NCBI GenBank assembly: GCA_016183655.1
Contig: JACPEH010000022.1
Coordinates: forward strand, 62,001 to 126,000
DNA from: Rhodocyclales bacterium
GTDB taxonomy: Bacteria > Pseudomonadota > Gammaproteobacteria > Burkholderiales > Rhodocyclaceae
Length of the DNA stretch: 64,000 nucleotides
Reading direction: 5' to 3'
Shown here: positions 38,226 to 45,504 of the stretch, piece after piece
Numbering within the stretch: position 1 is the stretch's first letter
Layout of the letters: every line of letters starts with the position of its first letter
Program-made: the position numbers and the translations under genes
The notes under the pieces: model-generated
What the model saw: only the letters and a program-made list of their open reading frames with translations
What the model was told of the DNA's origin: nothing
The model's database searches: none

Positions 38226-39476
38226 CTAAAAAACAAAGTCCAGCGTCAGGCTCAGCACATTCGTCCTGCCGTTCCATGCCGGGCTTTCCGCCTGCTGAAA
38301 GGCGACGCTGCCCGGCGCGCCGCGCACCCTGTCCCACTGGACCTTCAGGGCAACGTTGGATTGGACATCCCAGCGCACCCCGACAAAGAACGTGTGCTGG
38401 TCGATGTGCGATTGGCGCATGAGCGCCGCCACTCCGGCATTCAGTGCCGCAAGCTGGGAAACAGCGTCGGGCAAGCCCGTCGCCAGATGCCTGGCGCTCG
38501 ATCTGGCACGTGAAAATCCGAGATAAGGCGTCAGCGAAGGGAAGCGGTAAGCGAGCAATCCGTAGCCGGCGCTGGAGTCCTCGAACAAGGCGCTCTCCTG
38601 CATTGTTCGGCTGAGCATCAATTGCGCCTGAACCGGCCCCCTGTCGTAAACCACCCCGGCTGAATAGAAGTGCGCCCGCTGCCCGACGATGGACAGCGCA
38701 TCGGCCGCAGCGACTGCCGACGGTACTCCGGTAAGACGCAAGCCCTCGCGCATCTCGCTGAACGGAATTTCATGGCTGTACCGAAGTTGTGCGTAAGACA
38801 GCCGCCACTGCCACGCGCCCTGCAGGTAATCGGCATAGCCGCCGAATATGCGTGAGCCGGTAAAATCCCAAGCGCGGTCGGCGAGGGGTATTTTTTCACC
38901 GGCCACGCCGTAAAACGCCTTGAACTTCGCCAGGCCCTGCGCCGCCGGAACGGTCAGGACGGCATCGCCGCCGTCCATGTAATAAATCGGCAAGGTCGTG
39001 AAATAGTCGGTGGGCGGACGAACGGGAAGATAGGAATACCCGATCTGGCGCGAATCGGCCTGCATGTAGAACTCGGTGCCGACGCGGCCAGCCCGCAGGC
39101 TCAGACGCGGACCCGGATCATATTTCAGGAACGCCCAGCCGACCTCGGGCCGGAAGCTCTTGTCGTAGCGATAGCGGCTGACGGCCTGCGCAACTCCTTC
39201 CAGTTGTTCGCTGAAGTGATAGTTGGCCTGCACCCCGAGCAGCGAGTCCACCTTGCCGGTCCACTGGCCGCGCGTCCCCTCCGGCTGCGACAGGTCGCGG
39301 ACGAAATCCGCGTGGTCCGACGACGAGCGCGCCATGCCCAGCGTGCCGAAAGCGCGCAGCGAAAAACGGGGAGCAGCCAGCTCTTCCGGCCCGTCCGCCC
39401 AAGCGGGGAAAACCGACTGACGCACCAAAAGCAATAGCAACAGGAGCCGGAAGATGATTGAAAGATGCGATCTCAT
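38226..39476 (-). CDS. Outer-membrane porin-like beta-barrel protein
   Basis: 416 residues with a signal peptide (cleavage after AWA), alternating amphipathic strands throughout, and a C-terminal strand ending VLSLTLDFVF with the terminal Phe needed by the Bam complex. Strand features such as FRPEVGWAFLKYDP and RLSLRAGRVGTEFY are typical of Gram-negative porin-like proteins. The substrate is unknown. The start overlaps the small upstream gene (ATGA), so they are co-translated. Confidence 0.82.
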   Translation of the reverse strand: MRSHLSIIFRLLLLLLLVRQSVFPAWADGPEELAAPRFSLRAFGTLGMARSSSDHADFVRDLSQPEGTRGQWTGKVDSLLGVQANYHFSEQLEGVAQAVSRYRYDKSFRPEVGWAFLKYDPGPRLSLRAGRVGTEFYMQADSRQIGYSYLPVRPPTDYFTTLPIYYMDGGDAVLTVPAAQGLAKFKAFYGVAGEKIPLADRAWDFTGSRIFGGYADYLQGAWQWRLSYAQLRYSHEIPFSEMREGLRLTGVPSAVAAADALSIVGQRAHFYSAGVVYDRGPVQAQLMLSRTMQESALFEDSSAGYGLLAYRFPSLTPYLGFSRARSSARHLATGLPDAVSQLAALNAGVAALMRQSHIDQHTFFVGVRWDVQSNVALKVQWDRVRGAPGSVAFQQAESPAWNGRTNVLSLTLDFVF

Positions 39477-39724
39477 TGAAAGCCCTGTTGCCGACGCCTC
39501 CTGAACCAGGAGGAGCGGGACGAATCCTCGGCCGCCGCATTCAATTCATAGTGCATCACTATTTCTTCAACCATTGGCGCCGATGGCGACAAGCCATCAA
39601 GCTCCCGCAGGCGGCGCATCGCCGCAAGCCAATCGCTCTCCTGCCTCAGCAGTTGCCAATGGCCGAGCACCCTGCCCACGATGAAGCCAACCAGGAAAGC
39701 AAGCGCCAGATCGATCGAGGTCAT
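39473..39724 (-). CDS. Small membrane protein of unknown function
   Basis: 83 residues. One N-terminal transmembrane helix (SIDLALAFLVGFIVGRVLG) is followed by a soluble charged helix and a basic tail. I do not recognise it. Support comes from its ATGA overlap with the porin gene and its position as first gene of the operon. ATG 39724 is chosen; an in-frame GTG at 39760 is possible. Confidence 0.6.
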   Translation of the reverse strand: MTSIDLALAFLVGFIVGRVLGHWQLLRQESDWLAAMRRLRELDGLSPSAPMVEEIVMHYELNAAAEDSSRSSWFRRRRQQGFQ

Positions 39725-40177
39725 CGCGGCACCGGAAAACCGGCGAACGAAGCCCGGCACCGCCGCACGCGGTTCGAACCAAGTCTGCCCATGCCGACGA
39801 ATCGCCCCCTTTTTTTCAGCGCCACCATCTCTCTATCCCCTCCCCCATACGCACGGGACGAACACGCACTCCCCGACACGCAGAGATTCCCGAAAATCAT
39901 CACCGGCGCAACGGCAACCGGCGCGTTCTCATCCTCTTCCGGCATGTTCCTGAACGTGGCCGGAGCATCCCCGCGCTCGTGAGCAATGTTAGCGTTACGC
40001 CGCAAAACAAAAATCCGGACAAAACCCCGTGCAATAGAGTGTTTACCCTTGGTCGACACAAGGGCTCCGCAGCAGACCGAGGGGAGTCCCGCCCGCCTTG
40101 AATCCGTCCATTGACGACTTCCCGCCTTCGACTTTCGCAGCCGGCGCCGTTCGAATCGCCCAGCCGGGGGCTGGCGT
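39725..40177. other. Intergenic region upstream of the porin operon
   Basis: This 453-bp gap holds copy C of the 17-bp motif. The part near 39990-40080 is AT-richer than its surroundings and probably contains the porin-operon promoter. I see no credible gene. Confidence 0.5.
40032..40048 (-). promoter_or_regulatory. 17-bp repeated upstream motif, copy C
   Basis: Plus strand reads CAATAGAGTGTTTACCC, fitting CRATAGMGKGTKWNCCC. It lies about 310 bp upstream of the first gene of the porin-kinase operon. Confidence 0.5.
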
Positions 40178-40675
40178 CTATCTCAGAGAAAACATCACCC
40201 GGTTCGCTTTCGCCCCGGGTTCTCCATCGGGGACACCGGTGGTTTTTGTCCCGACGATGAACACCCGCTCCGCCGCCACCTGGCCATTGTTCGGCAACCA
40301 CGCCTTCGCCGCCTGGGCGCGCTGCTCGCCAAGCGCTTTCAGAGCGTCGTCGATCAGCTCGTCAATGTCATCGACGTTGCAGCGGTGGGCATCAGTTCGC
40401 ACCAGATGGACATAGGGCTTGGCCAGCCTCAGCTCCGCGATCACCGGCGCGAGGCGGAACAGCGATTCGGCGGAAACGCTGGCCTCCAGGGTATCGAAGG
40501 AAGCGAAAAGCATCTCGCCATCCGCCGCCAGGAGTTTCGTGTCCCGCAACCTGACGGTCAGGGCCAACGGATTCACCTCGACGGCGCCAATCGACAGCCG
40601 GCGATGCAGCGCTTCCGCCACAGCCTGTTCTGCCCGTGACTTGACCAGATCCGGGAGAAAAAAATAACCGAACAT
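40178..40675 (-). pseudogene. Truncated DUF748 (AsmA-like) protein, N-terminal fragment only
   Basis: 165 codons match only the beginning of DUF748 proteins: membrane helix, SRAEQAVAEALHRRLSIGAVEVNPLALTVRL (seen as SIGAVEVNPLALTVRL), SLFRLAPVIAELRLAKPYVHLVR. Full proteins run to about 1000 residues, but this frame stops after VMFSLR and nothing similar continues in other frames. At the 5' end the coding-like sequence runs back about 20 codons beyond the first ATG (FPFFAVGLGAVVFLSG) with no ATG, GTG or TTG, so the true start also seems lost. Probably a gene remnant. Confidence 0.65.
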
Positions 40676-40917
40676 GCCGGAAAGAAAGACGACAGCACCC
40701 AGACCAACCGCAAAAAACGGAAACCGCGTTTGCCGGCGAAATCGGCGATGTGTCGGCAGCGGTTCATGGACATGACGGGTTGGTCAACCTATTCGAAAAA
40801 ATGGGAATGATCATCCTGCCGTCCAAACCCGCCACGGCCTGGAACTCCCCCCGGCACACGGCAGGAAGCGCTTCAGGTGTTCGTAGCGAAGGACTCGGCG
40901 CTGCTCACCCGAGAGCT

Positions 40918-41310
40918 TCATTCGGCAAGCCGGCGGCCGAGCCTGACGAAGACGTCCTGCGCATCGAAGAGGCGTGCCAGGCCGGGCTGACGATCCGCGT
41001 AGGTCTGAATTTCACAGACGACCATCTTCGCCGGCACTCCGGACTGGTCAGGCCGCTCCCGGAAATCGGCGCGCATCAAGCGGAAGTAGCGTTTTCCATC
41101 CGCCAGCGTTTTGATCGCCGCCTGGTATAGCATCGCGAGTTCGGCGTGGTCCGGCGCCATTCCGCCGCTGCCAACGGCGATTACGCGATAGCCGCCTTTC
41201 CCGGTCGGCGCCACTGCGGCGATGCCGTTGCCACCCTCGGCGGCAACGGCCTCCCCGCAAGCGGCGCAAAGCAGGAAACCGCTCAGGGCCAGGCGCCCAC
41301 CGATGCTCAT
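40918..41310 (-). CDS. CC0125/CC1285-like small exported protein
   Basis: 130 residues. An N-terminal signal (LALSGFLLCAACGEAVAA) is followed by GGYRVIAVGSGGMAPDHAELAMLYQAA and GKRYFRLM, which resemble the CC0125/CC1285 lipoprotein family. The lipobox (LCAAC) is not ideal. Function unknown. The ATG overlaps the hydrolase stop (ATGA), so the two are co-translated. Confidence 0.65.
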   Translation of the reverse strand: MSIGGRLALSGFLLCAACGEAVAAEGGNGIAAVAPTGKGGYRVIAVGSGGMAPDHAELAMLYQAAIKTLADGKRYFRLMRADFRERPDQSGVPAKMVVCEIQTYADRQPGLARLFDAQDVFVRLGRRLAE

Positions 41311-42209
41311 CGTTCGCTGCACCAACTCGCAACCTCCACTGGACGACGTGCCGTTGCCGCAAGTTCGTGTACCGGCTCAGACGAGGCGCGAGTGGCGAAA
41401 CCGGAAAGAACCGACGAAAGTACTTTGTTGACTCGCTGCGCAGCCGTGAGGTAGGGGGCATGGCCAGCAGCGGGCACGACCAGGAAGCTGTTGGCCCCCA
41501 GCGCGTTGGCCAGCCAGCCGCCGACCCAGACCGGGGCGAGCCGGTCCGAAGCGCTGTTAACGACGGAAACCGGCGCACCGATACGCGGCAACATCGGGCG
41601 CAGATCCAGTGCGGCCAGATCCTCCAGGCACGATGAGGCAACCACGGGATCCGCCTCCTGGGCGACGACGCGCATGGCGCGCATGACGCCCTCGACCTGC
41701 CGGTCGCGAGTTTCGGGAAACACCACCCTGGCGTATTCGGCGGCAGCGAGAGAAAAATCGGAGCGCAAGCCCTCGGCCAGACTCGTCACCTCGTCTGCCA
41801 GCAGCCCCCATTTGAAATCCGGGCGCCACGCCAGGCACGGCGTCGCGGCCATCAGCACGAGGCCGGACACGGCCCCCGGAGCCGACGCGGCATAGGACAT
41901 GGCAACCGTTGCGCCCATCCCCGCACCGACGAGGATCGGCCGCTGGATGTCGAGTTCGCCGAGCATGAAGCGCAGGTCTTCGACCAGGGTTTCAACGCTG
42001 CACTCGCTCCCCGGTTTGTCCGAGCGGCCGAAACCGCGGAAGTCGAAGGTGTACAAGCACACCCCGTGCTTTCCCTGGATGCCGTAGATCTGGGGCGCCC
42101 ACACGCACGAACTCATCATCAGGTCATGGAGGAAGACCACCGCTTGCGGCCCGCAACCCCAACGCTCGAACCAGAGTCGACACCCGCCTTTCGTCAAGAA
42201 CATGGACAT
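41307..42209 (-). CDS. Alpha/beta-hydrolase-fold protein lacking the nucleophile serine
   Basis: 300 residues with the alpha/beta-hydrolase layout: FLHDLMMSS oxyanion region, FDFRGFGRSDKPG, VGAGMGATVAMSYAA at the nucleophile elbow, and VVPAAGHAPYLTAA with the late His. The elbow normally reads G-x-S-x-G; here it is GAGMG, so the catalytic Ser is replaced by Gly. The protein may be inactive as an esterase or work by other chemistry, for example as a binding or signalling fold. Start ATG 42209 has GGAGG upstream. A phasin-like remnant lies nearby, which hints at polyester metabolism, but weakly. Confidence 0.8.
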   Translation of the reverse strand: MSMFLTKGGCRLWFERWGCGPQAVVFLHDLMMSSCVWAPQIYGIQGKHGVCLYTFDFRGFGRSDKPGSECSVETLVEDLRFMLGELDIQRPILVGAGMGATVAMSYAASAPGAVSGLVLMAATPCLAWRPDFKWGLLADEVTSLAEGLRSDFSLAAAEYARVVFPETRDRQVEGVMRAMRVVAQEADPVVASSCLEDLAALDLRPMLPRIGAPVSVVNSASDRLAPVWVGGWLANALGANSFLVVPAAGHAPYLTAAQRVNKVLSSVLSGFATRASSEPVHELAATARRPVEVASWCSER

Positions 42210-42600
42210 CGTTTGCCTCCTGCCTCCGATAGATGTCCCACCCCCACAGTTGCCTCCGGAGCTGCAGCAGGAATGGCCAATGCACGATCCCACGAAATCT
42301 CGCGGCAAACCATTGGGACGACACCTTGGGCAATAGCGTGTTTCCCCCTGGTTGCTGCACGCATTGGCGCACCGACACCTACCCGGCTTCCCTGGCCGCC
42401 GGATTGCCAGCCACGCCTCACGGCTTGCGGGTCGACTCGTCGTCGCTCGTCGCGGCCGGTGGACGCGGGCGAAAGCGGGCAAACACCGACACTGCAGCCC
42501 CCGGTGCAATGGCTTCGAGATTCCAGCCCAGAACCTTGTAGTCGGACTCCGGAACCTTGACTGGCCGCCGACAACGCAACCAAGCTCAAGCTAAAATTGG
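42210..42600. other. Intergenic region with motif copy D
   Basis: 391 bp upstream of the hydrolase gene. It contains copy D of the 17-bp motif. No gene can be supported on either strand. Confidence 0.45.
42331..42347 (-). promoter_or_regulatory. 17-bp repeated upstream motif, copy D
   Basis: Plus strand reads CAATAGCGTGTTTCCCC, fitting CRATAGMGKGTKWNCCC. It lies about 120 bp upstream of the hydrolase start. Confidence 0.5.
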
Positions 42601-42789
42601 TTGGAGCCATTTTCCCAAGCCGCCAACGCCGGCAAATATCTTGCAAGCGCATCCGTGCGCGCCCTGGAGTTGATGCAAGCGCATCCGCGCGCATGCGAAG
42701 AGATGGGAGAGGCAATTGCACGAATTGCCGGGGAGGCACAGGGCGAACAGGCGCTGAAGTCGCAGGCAGATATACCAAAAGCGTTTTGA
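42601..42789 (+). pseudogene. Phasin-like fragment
   Basis: 62 codons from a TTG without a ribosome site. SVRALELMQAHPRACEEMGEAIARIAG and GEQALKSQADIPKAF resemble the central and later helices of PHA-granule phasins, but the N-terminal part and the tail are missing. A stop lies just upstream in frame. Probably a remnant. Confidence 0.35.
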
Positions 42790-42798
42790 AACCAATGA

Positions 42799-43029
42799 TC
42801 GGCTCTTCTGAAAGAACTTGGCAGATTGGCAACAGCCCGGAGGCATGAGCGGAAAGGTGTCGGAGAGCACATGCTTTTCGACGCCTTCGACCGGGTGGCG
42901 CACGTTGCAGGCGAGGTGGGCGACCTTTGCCTCGTTGTAAACGCGTAGGAATAAGCAGTCGATTTTTACAAACGATATGGGTTTGAGCCGATGGCTGACC
43001 AACCGCTCAATCTGTTTTTGTCGTTATAA
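42799..43029 (+). pseudogene. GNAT acetyltransferase (TacT-like) remnant with two in-frame stops
   Basis: The frame reads LLKELGRLATARRHERKGVGEHMLFDAFDRV in part (ARRHERKGVGEHMLFDAF is the acetyl-CoA-binding motif), then LCLVVNA, TAG at 42946, one codon, TAA at 42952, then AVDFYKRYGFEPMADQPL and NLFLSL. This is the C-terminal half of a GNAT protein like the TacT toxins, with the reading frame kept across both stops. The N-terminal half is not recognisable. No antitoxin gene is seen. Confidence 0.7.
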
Positions 43030-43137
43030 CCCAACCTCCGCGCAGTCATTGGCTGCCGCCCTTGCCGCGTTCGTTGTCATAGCCCGGCACTCGCTTCTCC
43101 GAGGCCGCAAACACGGCATGGGTCGGCAGGAAGTGCC

Positions 43138-43186
43138 AAAAAAGCGGCGAACGCCCGAGGGCGGAAAAAATGCCCTTGGCGTTCGC
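43138..43186 (-). terminator. Intrinsic terminator of the type I secretion operon
   Basis: On the minus strand, a stem of about 14 bp with one bulge (GCGAACGCC and GGGC pairing with GCCC and GGCGTTCGC) is followed by CGC and six T. It is about 170 nt after the ABC exporter stop. Confidence 0.75.
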
Positions 43187-43191
43187 CCAAG

Positions 43192-43216
43192 CCGCCCGGC
43201 AGGAGGCGCCGGGCGG
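43192..43216. repeat. Second hairpin beside the terminator
   Basis: CCGCCCGGC, a 7-nt loop and GCCGGGCGG form a perfect 9-bp GC stem with no T-run on either side. It could act as a transcript-stabilising or pausing hairpin. Confidence 0.5.
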
Positions 43217-43358
43217 TGACGACCATTCTTACGCGGCCTCTGCACCTTCAACTGGTTGTTCGCCATCAGCGCCTCCAGCGTCGTCGTCACCCCTTGCGGG
43301 ATGATCGCCTGCTGCAGCTGGCCGACGCAGCCGGCATGCTCACCAAACGGGATTCGGC

Positions 43359-45446
43359 TCAGGCGACACGGACCAGCGTCTCGCGCGGCCCATCCGCCAC
43401 CAGCCGTCCGCCGTCCATTGCGATCACGCGCTCGACCATGCCCAGCATGATGACGCTGTGCGTCGTCATGATCAGGACGGCATCATCTGTCAGCACCTTG
43501 GGCAACCGTTCGGCAAGCAAGCGTTCGCTGTCGGGGTCAAGCCCCAGCGTCGGCTCGTCGAGCAGGAGAATACGACTGGGCTGTGCGAAGGCACGAGCCA
43601 GGGCGACCTTCTGCCGTTGCCCCCCCGAGAGATTGCCGCCACGTTCGTCCAGGTGCATGCCCAGCGTCATGCGGCCGCTATTCAGTTCTTCCTCCAGGCC
43701 GGAAGCCCAGATTGCCCGGGCACGCCGCTGACCATCGCAGCCCCCGCCTGCGATGCGCAGGTTATCCTCCAACGAGCCGGCGAAGACCGCCGAATCCTGC
43801 GATTTCCACGCCAGCCAACGGGTGCGGTCAAGCCGTGCGATGTCATCGAGCGCCAACCCATCAACCAGAATCTGTCCGGCATCCGGCCGGCACAAGCCCG
43901 CCAGGCTGCGCAGCAGCGTGGTCTTGCCGGCGCCCGGCTTGCCGAGCAGGGCGATGCGCTCGCCCGGCGCCACCGAGAAAGACACCGAATCGAGCGCCGC
44001 CGGACGCCCCGCGTAGCGCTTGCCAAGGCCGAGCACGACGATGTGGCCAGCCGTGCTCGGGCGCGGCACGTACTCCTTTTCGACGCTCGTTTCCAGGCTG
44101 CTTTCCATCCTGGCTGCGGCCCGCTGAAAATCCTGCCATTTACCCGCCACCATGAACAGCGAGGCGACCAGCCCCATGGCCCGGCTGGCCAGCAGATTGC
44201 TGGCGATGAGGCCGCCGACCGAGAGCAGGCGCGCCTCGATCAGGTAGGCCCCGGCCGCCAGCATGACCACCGTGCTGAAGGTCTGCATCGCGGCTGAAAG
44301 CGTGTTGAGGTGATGGGTGGACAAGCGCCGCCTGCCATCGATACCAGCCGATTGATCCGAGAGCTCGCGCCAGCGGCGTAAAAAGGTGCCGGCACCCGGC
44401 ACGGTGCGCGCCACGTCCAGCGCGCCGAGGATTTCGCCCATGAAGGCCAGCTTGCGGGTGTTGTGCTGCTCCGCCTCCTTGCCCAGACGCGTAGCGCGCG
44501 CCTGGAGCAGCAGGCCGAGCGCCGCGTAAAGCGACACCAGCAGTGCCGCGACAATCAACAACGGCCAGGCGATGATGCCGATGACGATGAGATAAAGCAC
44601 GAGGAAGGGCGTGTCGGCCAGCGCCAACAGATAGGTGGAGGAGACAAACTCGCGCGACAGCGCCAGATCGCGATAGTTGGATAGAAAACGGGCGACACCG
44701 CCGGTCGGCGTTTCCACTTGCGCGCTCAGCCGATGCCACAGGTTCTCGTCACTGCGCCGGGTCAGTTCGTCGCCGATTCGCTCCGTCGACCAGGCGCGTA
44801 CCACGCGCATGCCGCCATCGGCCGCCAGATAAAGCATCATGCCGATCGCCAGCGCCCACAAGGTTTCAAACACGCCGTTGCTGACCACCTTGTCATACAC
44901 CAGCATGGAGAATAGCGGCAGCAGCAACTGGCCGGCATTGACGAACAGGCTCGCCAATCCGACCTCCGCCCAGGCCGCGCGCAAGGCCGGCCACAAGGCG
45001 GCCAGCGAAGCCAGTCCATCGATCCTGAGTCTGGCCAGCGGCGTGCGCAGCACCACCGCTTCGACAAACGCCTCGCCGGCCGGATCGGGCATGTCGGCCA
45101 GCACTTCGCCATCGGCACCGATCACCTGCCAGCGCTGCTGATTCCGGTGCAAAAGCAGGAAGGTCGCGCCACGCAACTGCACAATGGCGAGGTCCCCCGG
45201 CAAATCGAGCACATGCCTTAGGGGCGCCGCCAGGTGGCGAGCCGAGAAACCGACCCGGTCTAGGCGCCGCGCCTGCGCCGGCCAGTTATCGGTGCGCGCG
45301 ACCAGACGCTTGAGCAACTGGCGGAGCAGCAGCGCTGACGCTCGATTGGCGCCGCACAGCCGGTCGGCAGCGGCCAGCAAGGCATGGCGATCCAGCCCCT
45401 CCAGGTCCGGGAGCGCCTGGAGCGGCGTGATGGAAGGGGCTGTCAT
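43359..45446 (-). CDS. Type I secretion ABC exporter (SiiF/LapB-like permease-ATPase)
   Basis: 695 residues. An N-terminal C39-like domain without the protease Cys (about 1-120) is followed by a six-helix ABC transmembrane domain (about 140-430). The nucleotide-binding domain has Walker A GKPGAGKTTLL near 510, LSGGQRQKVALARA signature and LLLDEP Walker B. The dead C39-like domain is typical of exporters of large RTX adhesins. Start ATG 45446. It lies 58 nt downstream of the giant adhesin, its likely substrate. Confidence 0.93.
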   Translation of the reverse strand: MTAPSITPLQALPDLEGLDRHALLAAADRLCGANRASALLLRQLLKRLVARTDNWPAQARRLDRVGFSARHLAAPLRHVLDLPGDLAIVQLRGATFLLLHRNQQRWQVIGADGEVLADMPDPAGEAFVEAVVLRTPLARLRIDGLASLAALWPALRAAWAEVGLASLFVNAGQLLLPLFSMLVYDKVVSNGVFETLWALAIGMMLYLAADGGMRVVRAWSTERIGDELTRRSDENLWHRLSAQVETPTGGVARFLSNYRDLALSREFVSSTYLLALADTPFLVLYLIVIGIIAWPLLIVAALLVSLYAALGLLLQARATRLGKEAEQHNTRKLAFMGEILGALDVARTVPGAGTFLRRWRELSDQSAGIDGRRRLSTHHLNTLSAAMQTFSTVVMLAAGAYLIEARLLSVGGLIASNLLASRAMGLVASLFMVAGKWQDFQRAAARMESSLETSVEKEYVPRPSTAGHIVVLGLGKRYAGRPAALDSVSFSVAPGERIALLGKPGAGKTTLLRSLAGLCRPDAGQILVDGLALDDIARLDRTRWLAWKSQDSAVFAGSLEDNLRIAGGGCDGQRRARAIWASGLEEELNSGRMTLGMHLDERGGNLSGGQRQKVALARAFAQPSRILLLDEPTLGLDPDSERLLAERLPKVLTDDAVLIMTTHSVIMLGMVERVIAMDGGRLVADGPRETLVRVA

Positions 45447-45504
45447 CGGTGGGTCTTGGTTTGCAAAGCGGAATGAATGTCCAGCGTGTCGATAGGGGCG
45501 GGTA

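Larger units (their letters stand above)
43030..43358. other. Intergenic region downstream of the secretion operon
   Basis: 329 bp after the ABC exporter gene. It contains two strong hairpins, listed separately. A minus-strand stretch (43240-43340) translates to a short peptide with QLQQAIIPQGVTTTLEAL, faintly like the end of TolC/CusC-family proteins. Too short to call. Confidence 0.4.

Noticed and set aside
43024-43290. 88-residue minus-strand ORF after the exporter gene
   Set aside because: It runs through two strong hairpins, including the terminator, and only a short stretch faintly resembles a TolC-type end.
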